From positions 1 through 57,036 of the forward strand of contig JAFURT010000040.1 in the NCBI GenBank assembly GCA_017471765.1: 57,036 bases of DNA, read 5' to 3'. The first letter of the stretch is position 1, and the number at the start of each line of letters is the position of its first letter. The translations under genes were made by a program, and so were the position numbers. The DNA is from Clostridia bacterium (GTDB taxonomy: Bacteria; Bacillota; Clostridia; Oscillospirales; Acutalibacteraceae). Below, one piece after another: positions 24,375 through 33,016 of this stretch. The notes under the pieces are model-generated. The model saw only the letters and a list, made by a program, of their open reading frames with translations, did no database searches and was not told where the DNA came from.

Positions 24375-25508
24375 TTACCGCCTGGCTAACTGGCTCATAG
24401 CCTCTTGTAAAGCATCCGCAAAGCGGTGCATATCTTCCTCTGTGTTGTCCCGACACAGGCTCACCCGCAGGGCGCTGTCGATCTCGTCGGCAGGTAGCCC
24501 CATAGCCGTCAGTACCGGACTTTTGGCTCCCTTGGCACAGGCAGAGCCGCTGGAAACATAGATGTCCTGCTGGGCCAGGAAGTGTAGCATCGTCTCACTA
24601 CGGTAGCCCGGCACCGACAGATGGATAATATAGGGGACGCCTCCCTCGGGGAGATGAAGCCGCACACCGGGGATATTCTCCAGCCGTTCCAACAGCACCT
24701 GCCGCAGAGCATCGTACCGGGCCAACTGCACCGGCACAGGCGGCAACTGCTCCACCGCCGCCCCAAAGGCGGCAATCAGCGGCACCGCTTCTGTGCCGCA
24801 CCGGATGCCTCCCTCTTGTTTGCCCCCCAGGTTCCGGGGAATCACCCGGGCGCCCCGGCGCAGATACAGCACGCCGCACCCCTTAGGGCCGTGGAGCTTG
24901 TGGGCGCTGGCGGAGAGGGAATCGAAGCCCCAACGCTCCACCTGCAATTTCAGTTTGCCAGCCGCCTGCACACCGTCAGCGTGGATATGGGCCTTGGGTG
25001 CCACCTGCCGGATGGCGGGTACTGCCTGCTCCAACAGGAATCGGGCACCTGTCTCGTTATTGACCAGCATCACCGTCACCAGCACGGTGTCCGGCCGGCA
25101 AGCCTCCGCAATCTGGGTCGGCGTAATACAGCCATTTTCGTCCGGTGTGAGCCGGGTAACGGTGTAGCCCTCCTGCTCCAGCCGGTCACAAGCCGCCGCC
25201 ACCGAGGAATGTTCCACTGCCGTGGTGACGATATGCTTCCCCCCGTGAGGATGGGCCGCCACACTGCCCAGGATGGCCAGGTTGTTGGCCTCGGTACCGC
25301 CGGAGGTGAAAATAAGCCCCTCAGGCTGCACCCCCAGCATAGCGGCTACCGCCTTACGGGCGGCGGTCATTTCCTGCTCCGCCCGGAAGCCCATGGCGTG
25401 GAGGGAGCTGGGATTGCCGTAGGTTTCGGTCATGATTTCATACGCCTTGTCCGCCGCCGCCCGGCACACCCGGGTGGTAGCGCTGTTATCCAGATATACA
25501 GCCGCCAC
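24375..25508 (-). CDS. Cysteine desulfurase (NifS/IscS family)
   Basis: 377 residues from GTG 25508, spaced 8 nt from GGGAGGAG. An upstream ATG at 25538 lies before that RBS. VYLDNSATTR opens the protein, the PLP lysine is in SLSASAHKLHGPKG, and the catalytic Cys is in SSGSACAKGAK. It takes sulfur from cysteine as enzyme persulfide. Given thiI in the same operon, it most likely serves tRNA thiolation, like NifZ of Bacillus subtilis, and not general Fe-S assembly. It is the first gene of the operon, behind a good sigma-A promoter. Confidence 0.92.
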   Translation of the reverse strand: MAAVYLDNSATTRVCRAAADKAYEIMTETYGNPSSLHAMGFRAEQEMTAARKAVAAMLGVQPEGLIFTSGGTEANNLAILGSVAAHPHGGKHIVTTAVEHSSVAAACDRLEQEGYTVTRLTPDENGCITPTQIAEACRPDTVLVTVMLVNNETGARFLLEQAVPAIRQVAPKAHIHADGVQAAGKLKLQVERWGFDSLSASAHKLHGPKGCGVLYLRRGARVIPRNLGGKQEGGIRCGTEAVPLIAAFGAAVEQLPPVPVQLARYDALRQVLLERLENIPGVRLHLPEGGVPYIIHLSVPGYRSETMLHFLAQQDIYVSSGSACAKGAKSPVLTAMGLPADEIDSALRVSLCRDNTEEDMHRFADALQEAMSQLARR

Positions 25509-25543
25509 AGGCTCAACTCCTCCCACATAGCTATACAAACTAT

Positions 25544-25572
25544 ATTATACAGCAACACCACCTGTTTTGCAA
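25544..25572 (-). promoter_or_regulatory. Promoter of the long minus-strand operon
   Basis: On the minus strand TTGCAA (25567-25572), 17 nt, TATAAT (25544-25549), 36 nt before the GTG start of the cysteine desulfurase. Confidence 0.7.
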
Positions 25573-25589
25573 CAGTTTTATATATAAAG

Positions 25590-25624
25590 AAAAAGGGGAT
25601 TTCCACTCACGAAATCCCCTTTTT
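25590..25624 (-). terminator. Terminator after ruvX
   Basis: A 14-bp stem (25590-25603 with 25611-25624). The stem ends in A/T runs on both sides, so it can act in either direction. It separates ruvX from the next operon. Confidence 0.8.
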
Positions 25625-25641
25625 CTCCATTTTTCGTTTTT

Positions 25642-26061
25642 TTATCCCCTCAGACGGCGGCTGTCCAGAAAATCCTGTAGAATAATGGTGGCCGCCACGG
25701 TGTCCACCACCTGCTTGCGCTTTTTGCCCCGCACATCCGTCTGGTTGAGGTAGCCGATGGCAGAGACGGTGGTCATCCGTTCATCCCACAGCTCCACCGG
25801 CAGGCCGGTAGCCTGCCCCAGTGCCTCAGCAAACCCTTCGGCCCGGCGGGCGCTCTCCCCCCGGGTGCCGTCCATGTTCCGGGGATGGCCCACCACGATC
25901 AGCTCGGCCCCCTGCTCAGCGGCAATCGCCGCCACCCGGGTGACCAGCCGCTCCAGGTTGTATTCCTCCATCGTACCAACCGGGCTTGCCAGCATCTCCC
26001 GTGGGTCGCTGACCGCAATCCCGGTCCGGGCCAGCCCTAAATCCACTGCTAAAATTTTCAT
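25642..26061 (-). CDS. ruvX: YqgF/RuvX family nuclease
   Basis: 139 residues from ATG 26061 (MKILAVDLGLARTGIAVSDP). The frame continues upstream, but that part is AT-rich and lacks an RBS. The RNase H-like fold shows D in AVDLG, LIVVGHPRNMDG, and ELWDERMTTVSA with the second acidic residue. YqgF proteins resolve junctions or process the 5' end of pre-16S rRNA. The family name is therefore safer than 'Holliday junction resolvase'. It is monocistronic, between a terminator and the divergent gdhA promoter. Confidence 0.92.
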   Translation of the reverse strand: MKILAVDLGLARTGIAVSDPREMLASPVGTMEEYNLERLVTRVAAIAAEQGAELIVVGHPRNMDGTRGESARRAEGFAEALGQATGLPVELWDERMTTVSAIGYLNQTDVRGKKRKQVVDTVAATIILQDFLDSRRLRG

Positions 26062-26217
26062 ACAGCCACCGCCTTTTCGTTTTTTATCATACCACAAATT
26101 GTGCCAAAATGCAACAGCGCAGAGTGCAATTTTCGCCCTTTTGTATGTCAGTTTTGGCAAAAACAGGGGGGCGTTTGGCGAATTTATGAAAAAATATGAA
26201 ATTTTGTCAATTTGTTC

Positions 26218-26245
26218 TTGCAAATAGTCATTTCTGTGCTATAAT
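26218..26245 (+). promoter_or_regulatory. Promoter of gdhA
   Basis: TTGCAA (26218-26223), 16 nt, TATAAT (26240-26245), 55 nt before the start codon. Confidence 0.65.
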
Positions 26246-26300
26246 GATGTCAATGTCGGGAAAACCCGACCAAAGCCTACATAAAAAGGAGTGCTGTATT

Positions 26301-27641
26301 ATGTCTTATGTCGATCGTGTGCTAGACGACCTGAAGGTCCGCTACAAGGACCAGCCGGAGTTCCTGCAGACCGCTGAGGAGGTGCTGGAGAGCCTGCGTC
26401 CCGTCATCGATGCCAATCCCAAGTATGAGGAAGCCAGCCTGCTGGAGCGTCTGGTGGAGCCGGAGCGTGTGGTTATCTTCCGTGTGCCGTGGATTGACGA
26501 CAACGGCAAAATTCAGGTCAACCGTGGCTACCGTGTGCAGTTCAACAGCGCTATCGGCCCCTACAAGGGCGGCCTGCGCTTCCATCCCTCTGTGAACCTA
26601 AGCATCATCAAGTTCCTGGGCTTCGAGCAGACCTTCAAGAACTCCCTGACCAGCCTGCCCATGGGCGGCGGCAAGGGCGGTTCCGACTTCGACCCTCGAG
26701 GCAAGTCGGATAACGAGATTATGCGCTTCTGCCAGAGCTTTATGACCGAGCTGTTCCGCCACATCGGTGCCGACACCGACGTGCCCGCCGGCGACCTGGG
26801 CGTGGGTGCCCGTGAGATCGGCTACATGTTCGGTCAGTACAAGCGTCTGGTCAACCGCTACGAGGGCGTGCTGACCGGTAAGGGCCTCGCCTACGGCGGC
26901 TCCCTCATCCGTCCCGAGGCCACCGGCTTCGGTGCGGTGTACTACACCGACGAGATGCTCAAGTCCTTCGGCGACACCATCAAGGGCAAGACCTTCGCCG
27001 TCTCCGGCTTCGGTAACGTGGCCTGGGGTACCGTCAAGAAGGTCACCGAGCTGGGCGGTAAGGTGGTCACCATCTCCGGTCCCGACGGCTATGTCTATGA
27101 CGAGGATGGCGTCTGCACCGAGGAGAAGATCAACTTTATGCTGGAGATGCGTGCCTCCGGCCACGACAAGGTGAAGGATTACGCCGACAAGTTCGGTGTT
27201 CCCTATTTCGAGGGGCAGAAGCCCTGGGGCACCAAGGCCGACATCATCATGCCCTGCGCCACCCAGAACGAGGTGGGCATGGCCGAGGCGGAGCAGATCG
27301 TCGCCAACGGCGTCAAGTACTATGTTGAGGTATCCAACATGCCCACCACCAACGAGGCGGTGGCCTATCTGAAGAAGAACGGCGTCATCGTGGCCCCCTC
27401 CAAGGCGGTCAACGCCGGCGGCGTGGCCACCTCCGGTCTGGAGATGAGCCAGAACTCCATGCGGTACAGCTGGACCGCCGAGGAGGTCGACGCCAAGCTG
27501 AAGCAGATTATGTACAACATCTACTGGAACTCCTTCAATGCCGCCAAAAAGTACGGCATGGAGGGTGACCTGGTGGCTGGTGCCAACATCGCCGGCTTCG
27601 AGAAGGTCGCCGACGCCATGATGGCTCAGGGCGCGGTGTAA
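26301..27641 (+). CDS. gdhA: NADP-specific glutamate dehydrogenase
   Basis: 446 residues from ATG 26301 with AAAAAGGAG. The open frame upstream covers the promoter. The hexameric GDH family is shown by YKGGLRFHPSVN, LPMGGGKGGSDFDPRGKSD (catalytic Lys), PAGDLGVGAREIGYMFGQY and the Rossmann loop VSGFGNVAWG. The length and the long PRG..D segment fit the NADP-linked anabolic type. It aminates 2-oxoglutarate with ammonium. Codon use is strongly GC-biased and regular, as expected for a highly expressed gene. Long frames on the opposite strand are shadows of this bias. Confidence 0.95.
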   Translation: MSYVDRVLDDLKVRYKDQPEFLQTAEEVLESLRPVIDANPKYEEASLLERLVEPERVVIFRVPWIDDNGKIQVNRGYRVQFNSAIGPYKGGLRFHPSVNLSIIKFLGFEQTFKNSLTSLPMGGGKGGSDFDPRGKSDNEIMRFCQSFMTELFRHIGADTDVPAGDLGVGAREIGYMFGQYKRLVNRYEGVLTGKGLAYGGSLIRPEATGFGAVYYTDEMLKSFGDTIKGKTFAVSGFGNVAWGTVKKVTELGGKVVTISGPDGYVYDEDGVCTEEKINFMLEMRASGHDKVKDYADKFGVPYFEGQKPWGTKADIIMPCATQNEVGMAEAEQIVANGVKYYVEVSNMPTTNEAVAYLKKNGVIVAPSKAVNAGGVATSGLEMSQNSMRYSWTAEEVDAKLKQIMYNIYWNSFNAAKKYGMEGDLVAGANIAGFEKVADAMMAQGAV

Positions 27642-27664
27642 TAAACACAACACAAACTAAAACA

Positions 27665-27706
27665 CCCCGGCTTGGTGGAGCAATCCACCAAGCCGGGGGC
27701 TTTTTT
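27665..27706 (+). terminator. Terminator of gdhA
   Basis: A 15-bp perfect stem (27665-27679 with 27684-27698), followed by GGCTTTTTT. Confidence 0.9.
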
Positions 27707-27741
27707 ATGTTAGGTATCGGTGTGCCTCAGCCGATGCACTG

Positions 27742-28788
27742 TCAATCCATCAGGCTGTACAAGGCTTCAATATTTTCAATCGGAACATCCATCTGCAGTC
27801 CCTGGCTCGGCCCGAAAATATATCCATTATTAGCACCGAAGCAATCGATAAACCGCCGGCATTCCGCCTTGATCTCTTCGGGGGTGCCGCTGGGGAGCAA
27901 CCACTGCGTATCAATACCGCCGCTGAACGCTATCTTTCCGCCGAACTCTGCCATAAGGCTCTCCGGCTCCATACCCTGAACCTTCTGGATGGGATTCAGA
28001 ATATCAACCCCGCACTCAATGAGATCCGGGATAATCGGCCGTACCGCGCCGCAGGAATGTTGCATATAAAAAGCGCCGTACTTATGAGCCAGATCCGCCA
28101 ACCGTCTTGTGTTTTCTTTGAAAAATTCCCGCCACATGGGCACGCTGAACAGCATCGAGGTCTGGGTGCCGTAATCGTCATTGCACAGGAGGTAGTCGAT
28201 TTGTCCGTCCGCCGCCTGGAACTGTCTTTCATAATATTCCAGTTCAAATTCTACATATTTGTTAAATACAGCCTTCGCCAGATCCGGATCCACCGCCATA
28301 TCGGCGTAGATGTTTTCCGCACTACGCATAAACGTAGCATACTGATATGTACCGGGGCCGCCAATGCCGATAGCCCTGTCCTTATAGCTGTCCACTTCCC
28401 GCTTAAACGCCTCATAATCGAAATCATCAGCGTGCAACCAGTCCAGATTTAAAATATCCTCTGCCGACTCTGCAAAATCCCACGGGAAATCCACATTCAT
28501 GGGATACATCTCCAGGCCGGTCACGTGCCACTTCTGCCGGAAGCCGTACATGGTCTCCTCAACGCGGAGGCCGTCTGCGTCGATGTAGTCTTCCAATTTT
28601 CTTTTGTTATACACAGGAAAGGCCATTCGCAAATCGGAGTGAAAACGGTCCCTGACCTGCTCATAGTCAGAAAAACCGTAATGACTACGAATCTTTTCAT
28701 AGGTTTTTCCTGTTGCTGTAAACTCGCAAGGCAATCTATCCACCGGCTTAAACTCCATGGCTTTGCGGAATCGTTCTTTTGAGGTCAT
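27742..28788 (-). CDS. Uroporphyrinogen decarboxylase-fold protein
   Basis: 348 residues, ATG 28788 behind GGAAAGGAAG. The start MTSKERFRKAMEFKPVDRLPCEF and later HSCGAVRPIIPDLIECGVDILNPIQ place it in the URO-D superfamily (MtaA/CmuA-like group). The conserved His-Ser-Cys segment fits the metal-binding position of methyltransferases in that group. The heme-pathway HemE arginine signature is not seen and no heme genes are near. A corrinoid or thiol methyl transfer role is more likely than porphyrin decarboxylation. The gene stands alone, so the substrate cannot be inferred. Confidence 0.8.
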   Translation of the reverse strand: MTSKERFRKAMEFKPVDRLPCEFTATGKTYEKIRSHYGFSDYEQVRDRFHSDLRMAFPVYNKRKLEDYIDADGLRVEETMYGFRQKWHVTGLEMYPMNVDFPWDFAESAEDILNLDWLHADDFDYEAFKREVDSYKDRAIGIGGPGTYQYATFMRSAENIYADMAVDPDLAKAVFNKYVEFELEYYERQFQAADGQIDYLLCNDDYGTQTSMLFSVPMWREFFKENTRRLADLAHKYGAFYMQHSCGAVRPIIPDLIECGVDILNPIQKVQGMEPESLMAEFGGKIAFSGGIDTQWLLPSGTPEEIKAECRRFIDCFGANNGYIFGPSQGLQMDVPIENIEALYSLMD

Positions 28789-29130
28789 GCGAATCTTCCT
28801 TTCCTAATGCATTTCATTGTCTATGGATATTGTTCAGTATACCACACGCAGAGCCTTTTGTAAATATGGCGGCTTTGTATTGACAGGGGGCCACAGAAAC
28901 AAAACCACATAAAATTTATGCAGTAGCGATCGCCGGTTGACCGCCGTCAGTGTGACGCAAGGGGCGAGCGATTCTACCCACAACCTCAAAGTAACCCCTT
29001 CTTCGTCCCGGCGAAGATGTCCGGTTTCCCCCTTGCATTGTTCGGCAATATGTGGTAGAATGAAGAAGTATATATATAATATCCGGTGGGTTGTATCCCG
29101 TCATGTCGGATGAAGCGGAGGACGTTTCCC
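28789..29130. other. Intergenic stretch with one promoter
   Basis: 342 bp between divergent genes. No ORF with an RBS is seen. It contains the promoter at 29033-29061. Sequence around 28950-28965 (GACGCAAGGGGCGAGCG) recalls the palindromic repeat units at 49.3 kb, so the middle may be a degenerate repeat copy. Confidence 0.35.
29033..29061 (+). promoter_or_regulatory. Promoter of the membrane tyrosine phosphatase
   Basis: TTGCAT (29033-29038), 17 nt, TAGAAT (29056-29061). Confidence 0.6.
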
Positions 29131-30507
29131 ATGAAGAATGGATTAATTTACGAAAACGGCGAACTGATCTATTATGAAAGCGACCACCCCAGGCATGCTG
29201 GCGTCATCAAGGTTGATGGAGATATTTATTATATCAGCCGGCACGGACGAGCCGTCAAAGGGCATCACATCGTCCATGGTGAGATGACCAACGGCCTGCT
29301 GAAACGGGGCACCTACACCTTCGGTGAGGATTACAAATTAATCAAAGACTCCTATGTGGCTCCCAAAAATTCGAAGAAGAACAAAAAGGGTGCGAAGAAA
29401 AATAAGCGGTCAGCCTTTATTTTGCCCGCCTGTTTGGCGTTGGCTTTGTTGCTGGTTGCAGGCGCAATCTGGATAAAGGAGAGCCGGTTGCCGAAGCCTT
29501 CGGACACACCGGACACGGACACCAGTACCTCGGACAGAATCGTGCTGCCCACCTTTGATGAGGAGGTCTTGCTCTGCTCCCCCGAGGCAAAGCTGGTGTA
29601 TGATGGGAAACTGAGCGTAGCCAAGGCGTGCGCCTCCGGCAACCCTTACCGAGCCTTTGTGTTCAGTTATGAGCTGAACGGTCAGGACGGCCTTCTGAAG
29701 CTCAGCGAGCACGCCGACCTGTCGAATGCCAAAGAATATATCCTGGCGGGTAAAAGTGTTTCCCTGTCTATCGATAACCTGAAAACCAACACCACCTACT
29801 ATTACCAGGTGACAGTCGCCGGCGAAAACTATACCGGCAACTTCAAAACCGCTCAGTCCACCCGATTCCTTTCTATCCCCGGCCTGTATAACACCCGGGA
29901 TATCGGCGGCGGCTCCACCATGGACGGCAAGACCGTCAAGCAAGGGATGCTTATCCGCGGAACAGAACCGGATGGCTTGGTGGAAACCAATTGTTTCCTG
30001 AGCACGACGGACATTCCGTATGTTCAGCAGACCTTCGGTTTTGTGTGCGACCTGGACCTGCGGGCGGATATCCTGTTCCCCGGCGAATACCAGTCCCGGC
30101 TGGGCGAGGATGTCAAGCACACCTTCTATGAAGCCCCGGCCTTTGGTGCCGTCTTCTCCACCACCTATCGCCCGATGCTGAAAAACCTGTTCCACGAGCT
30201 GGCCGACCCCGCCAACTACCCCATGTATATGCACTGCACCTACGGTGCCGACCGGACAGGTACCCTGATCTATCTGCTCCAGGGCGTGCTGGGTGTTGCC
30301 GAGGAGGATATGGTGCGAGAGTTCCAGACCACCGGCTTTTTCTTCAACAAATATGCCGCTTCGAACAGTCTGGATGTAATCCGTGCAGGCCTGGAAAACT
30401 ACCCGGGCGATACCCTGCAGGAAAAAATCGTCAACTTCCTCACCACCGGTGTAGGCGTTACCCAGGAGGAGATCAACTCCATCCGACGCATTCTGCTGGA
30501 AGAATAA
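29131..30507 (+). CDS. Membrane-anchored tyrosine phosphatase-like protein
   Basis: 458 residues from ATG 29131 with GCGGAGGA 8 nt upstream. The cytoplasmic N-terminus (1-75) holds a repeat-like module ([39 protein letters not shown]) resembling those of clostridial wall-binding proteins. A Lys-rich patch and membrane helix (about 95-115) follow. Residues 140-245 resemble a fibronectin-like domain ([15 protein letters not shown]). Residues 247-458 are a Tyr_phosphatase3 domain with NTRDIGG and the CX5R loop [10 protein letters not shown] (C369, R375). The phosphatase would face outside the cell. Relatives act on phosphotyrosine, phosphoinositides or sugar phosphates, and the substrate here is unknown. 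Confidence 0.83.
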   Translation: MKNGLIYENGELIYYESDHPRHAGVIKVDGDIYYISRHGRAVKGHHIVHGEMTNGLLKRGTYTFGEDYKLIKDSYVAPKNSKKNKKGAKKNKRSAFILPACLALALLLVAGAIWIKESRLPKPSDTPDTDTSTSDRIVLPTFDEEVLLCSPEAKLVYDGKLSVAKACASGNPYRAFVFSYELNGQDGLLKLSEHADLSNAKEYILAGKSVSLSIDNLKTNTTYYYQVTVAGENYTGNFKTAQSTRFLSIPGLYNTRDIGGGSTMDGKTVKQGMLIRGTEPDGLVETNCFLSTTDIPYVQQTFGFVCDLDLRADILFPGEYQSRLGEDVKHTFYEAPAFGAVFSTTYRPMLKNLFHELADPANYPMYMHCTYGADRTGTLIYLLQGVLGVAEEDMVREFQTTGFFFNKYAASNSLDVIRAGLENYPGDTLQEKIVNFLTTGVGVTQEEINSIRRILLEE

Positions 30508-30518
30508 ACACATACTAA

Positions 30519-30553
30519 ACAGCCCCCTTTGCCTGTCAGGCAAAGGGGGCTGT
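30519..30553 (+). terminator. Terminator after the phosphatase gene
   Basis: A 17-bp stem (30519-30535 with 30537-30553) with a minimal loop. The T-run is weak. Confidence 0.6.
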
Positions 30554-30608
30554 TGTCACGTCTGCTCCATACCGGCATATACTGGTCATAGAAAGGAGCT
30601 GACCGCCC

Positions 30609-30872
30609 ATGGACTCCCTTATCCCTTTACATGCCCTCAAGCCCGGTCAGCGGGCAGTAATCCGAAGGCTGGACACGCCCGAGCCGTTGCGGCGACGGTT
30701 GCTGGAGCTGGGGCTTCTGCCCGGCGAGGCCATCGGCTGTATCGGCCGTAGTCCGGGCGGCGATCCCTCCGCCTACGAACTCTGCCATGCCGTGGTGGCC
30801 ATCCGTCGGCAGGATGCGGCAAAAATATGGATTTTCACCGGGGAGGGGAATACCAGTGGGACTGACGAGTAA
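30609..30872 (+). CDS. feoA: FeoA-type SH3-like protein
   Basis: 87 residues, ATG 30609 behind AGAAAGGAG. SLIPLHALKPGQRAVIRRLDTPEPLRRRLLELGLLPGE is typical of FeoA (kept here as a description of residues 3-40). The first strand, the Arg-rich helix and the GLLPG turn are all recognisable. FeoA is a small cytosolic protein that supports FeoB-mediated ferrous iron uptake. The last 17 nt overlap the GTG start of feoB. No FeoC or Fur gene is adjacent. Confidence 0.88.
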   Translation: MDSLIPLHALKPGQRAVIRRLDTPEPLRRRLLELGLLPGEAIGCIGRSPGGDPSAYELCHAVVAIRRQDAAKIWIFTGEGNTSGTDE

Positions 30873-32949
30873 AGCCATGGGGAGAGGGGCACTGGATGCC
30901 AATCTTACCCCAAAAACAGCCGCTAGCGAAGCGGTTATTGCACTGGCCGGCAACCCCAACGTGGGAAAAAGCACCTTGTTCAACGCCCTCACCGGCCTGC
31001 ATCAACACACCGGCAACTGGCCGGGAAAAACCGTGGTCAGCACCCAAGGGCTTTGGCATAGTGGAAAGCATCTGTGGCGGCTGGTAGATATTCCCGGTAC
31101 ATATTCTCTGGTTGCCGATTCCGCTGAAGAGGCCGTCGCTCGGGATTTCCTGTGCTCCGGCGACCCTGCCGACAGGCCGGATGCTGTGGTGGTGGTGTGT
31201 GATGCTACCTGCCTGGAGCGCAACCTGTATCTGGTCCTGCAAATCCTGGAAACCGGCCTGCCCACCGTGGTGTGCGTCAACCTGATGGACGAGGCAAAAC
31301 GGAAAGGCATCGTCCTCGACCTGCCCCTTCTGGAACAGCGGCTGGGCGTACCGGTAGTGGCTACCGTTGCCCGAAAAAAGGCCACCTTGGAGGGTCTGGC
31401 CTCTGCCATAGAAGGGACGCTGGCAACACATCGCCCCCTCCCGGCTCCAGTCACCTACCCTTCCGCAATGGAACGAGCCATCTCCCGGCTACACCCCCTG
31501 CTCCACGCAGCCGGAGCCGGGACAAACAGCCGCTGGCTGGCTCTGCATCTGCTGGACGGCACCGTTCCACCGCCGGAAACCGAGCCGCTGGCCACCGCCA
31601 TCACCGAGCAACAAGCCCGGCTGGCCGAAGAAGGGCTACCACAAGACGCTGTTGCCACCGCCATCAAGGACACTGCCCATCGTCTGTGCCGGGGTGTCAT
31701 ACGCTATACGGCCGCAAAAGAGCCTGCTGACCGCCGCATTGACCGGGTAGTGACCAGCCGCCTATGGGGCTATCCCCTGATGCTTCTGCTCCTGGCGGGT
31801 ATTCTCTGGCTGACGGTGGTGGGGGCCAACACCCCCTCCCAGTGGCTGGCCACCGGGCTGTTTTGGGTACAGGAACAGCTCACCGCCCTGTTCCGGGCGC
31901 TCCACGCCCCGGAGTGGCTACATGGGGCACTGGTGCTGGGGGTATACCGGACACTGGCCTGGGTGGTCTCGGTGATGCTCCCTCCTATGGCCATCTTCTT
32001 TCCTCTGTTCACGCTACTGGAGGATGTAGGCTATCTGCCCCGCATCGCCTATAACCTGGACCGCCCCTTCGCCCGGTGCCACGCCTGCGGCAAGCAGGCA
32101 CTGACCATGTGCATGGGCTTCGGCTGTAATGCCGCCGGGGTGGTGGGCTGTCGCATCATTCGCTCCCCCCGGGAACGGTTGCTGGCTATTATCACCAACA
32201 GCTTTGTCCCCTGTAACGGACGCTTCCCCACCCTTATTACGCTCATTACCCTATTTTTTGTGGGTGTCGGCAGTGGCGCCACCCTGCCGGCCGCCCTGTT
32301 GCTCACCGGCCTTATTCTTTTGGGCATTCTCGCCACCCTGCTGATGACAAGGCTGTTAGCCGTCACCCTGCTAAAAGGCGAGCCCTCCGCCTTTGTGCTG
32401 GAGCTGCCCCCCTATCGGCCACCGCAAGTAGGACGGGTGATCCTGCGGTCGGTACTGGATCGCACCTTGTTTGTGCTGGGACGGGCGGCGGCGGTGGCCG
32501 CCCCGGCCGGGCTGGTCATCTGGCTGCTGGCGAATATCCCCGTGGGGGATGCCAGCCTGCTGACCTGCGCCGCCGGTGTGCTGGATCCCTTCGCCCGGCT
32601 GATGGGGCTGGACGGCGCCATACTGCTGGCCTTTATCCTGGGCTTTCCGGCCAATGAGATTGTCCTGCCGCTGGTGCTGATGACCTATTTATCCGGCGGC
32701 ACGCTGACGGATGCCACCGATTTATCACAACTGTATCAGATTTTAACCGCCAACGGGTGGACCTGGCACACCGCCGCCTGTACCATGGTGTTTTCACTCT
32801 TTCACTGGCCCTGTTCCACCACCCTGCTCACCATCCGTAAGGAAACCGGCTCCTGGCGGTGGACGGCGCTATCCGCCCTGCTCCCCACCCTACTGGGGAT
32901 GGCGGTGTGCATGCTGATTACCGCCGTCGCTGGGGTGCTGGGAGTATGA
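30856..32949 (+). CDS. feoB: Ferrous iron transporter FeoB
   Basis: 697 residues from GTG 30856, spaced about 6 nt from GGGGAGGGG. An earlier ATG at 30787 would overlap most of feoA and has no RBS. The G domain shows G1 GNPNVGKSTLFNALTG, G3 DIPGTYSL and G4 NLMDEAKRKG. A helical insert leads to the membrane part with the Gate motifs (CMGFGCNAAGVVGCRII, FVPCNGRFPTLI) and a second gate with the conserved Cys (FHWPCSTTLLTIRKE). It imports Fe2+ across the cytoplasmic membrane with GTP hydrolysis. It is co-translated with feoA. Confidence 0.95.
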   Translation: MGLTSKAMGRGALDANLTPKTAASEAVIALAGNPNVGKSTLFNALTGLHQHTGNWPGKTVVSTQGLWHSGKHLWRLVDIPGTYSLVADSAEEAVARDFLCSGDPADRPDAVVVVCDATCLERNLYLVLQILETGLPTVVCVNLMDEAKRKGIVLDLPLLEQRLGVPVVATVARKKATLEGLASAIEGTLATHRPLPAPVTYPSAMERAISRLHPLLHAAGAGTNSRWLALHLLDGTVPPPETEPLATAITEQQARLAEEGLPQDAVATAIKDTAHRLCRGVIRYTAAKEPADRRIDRVVTSRLWGYPLMLLLLAGILWLTVVGANTPSQWLATGLFWVQEQLTALFRALHAPEWLHGALVLGVYRTLAWVVSVMLPPMAIFFPLFTLLEDVGYLPRIAYNLDRPFARCHACGKQALTMCMGFGCNAAGVVGCRIIRSPRERLLAIITNSFVPCNGRFPTLITLITLFFVGVGSGATLPAALLLTGLILLGILATLLMTRLLAVTLLKGEPSAFVLELPPYRPPQVGRVILRSVLDRTLFVLGRAAAVAAPAGLVIWLLANIPVGDASLLTCAAGVLDPFARLMGLDGAILLAFILGFPANEIVLPLVLMTYLSGGTLTDATDLSQLYQILTANGWTWHTAACTMVFSLFHWPCSTTLLTIRKETGSWRWTALSALLPTLLGMAVCMLITAVAGVLGV

Positions 32950-32950
32950 A

Positions 32951-32983
32951 AGAAGCCTCTTTGTCATAGACAAAGAGGCTTCT
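32951..32983. terminator. Bidirectional terminator after feoB
   Basis: A 15-bp perfect stem (32951-32965 with 32969-32983) between convergent genes. Confidence 0.85.
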
Positions 32984-33016
32984 TTCTATATGAGAACAAG
33001 ACTGTCAGGGAATCTA

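Noticed and set aside
26598-27653. A 351-codon frame antisense to gdhA
   Set aside because: It mirrors the strong third-position GC bias of gdhA; no RBS, no domain, and rich in Gly/Val/His as shadows usually are.
27742-28788. Assignment as hemE
   Set aside because: The fold fits, but the heme-enzyme signature and heme-gene context are missing.
29410-30543. A 377-codon frame antisense to the phosphatase gene
   Set aside because: No RBS or recognisable motif, and it runs into the terminator of the sense gene. It is a coding shadow.
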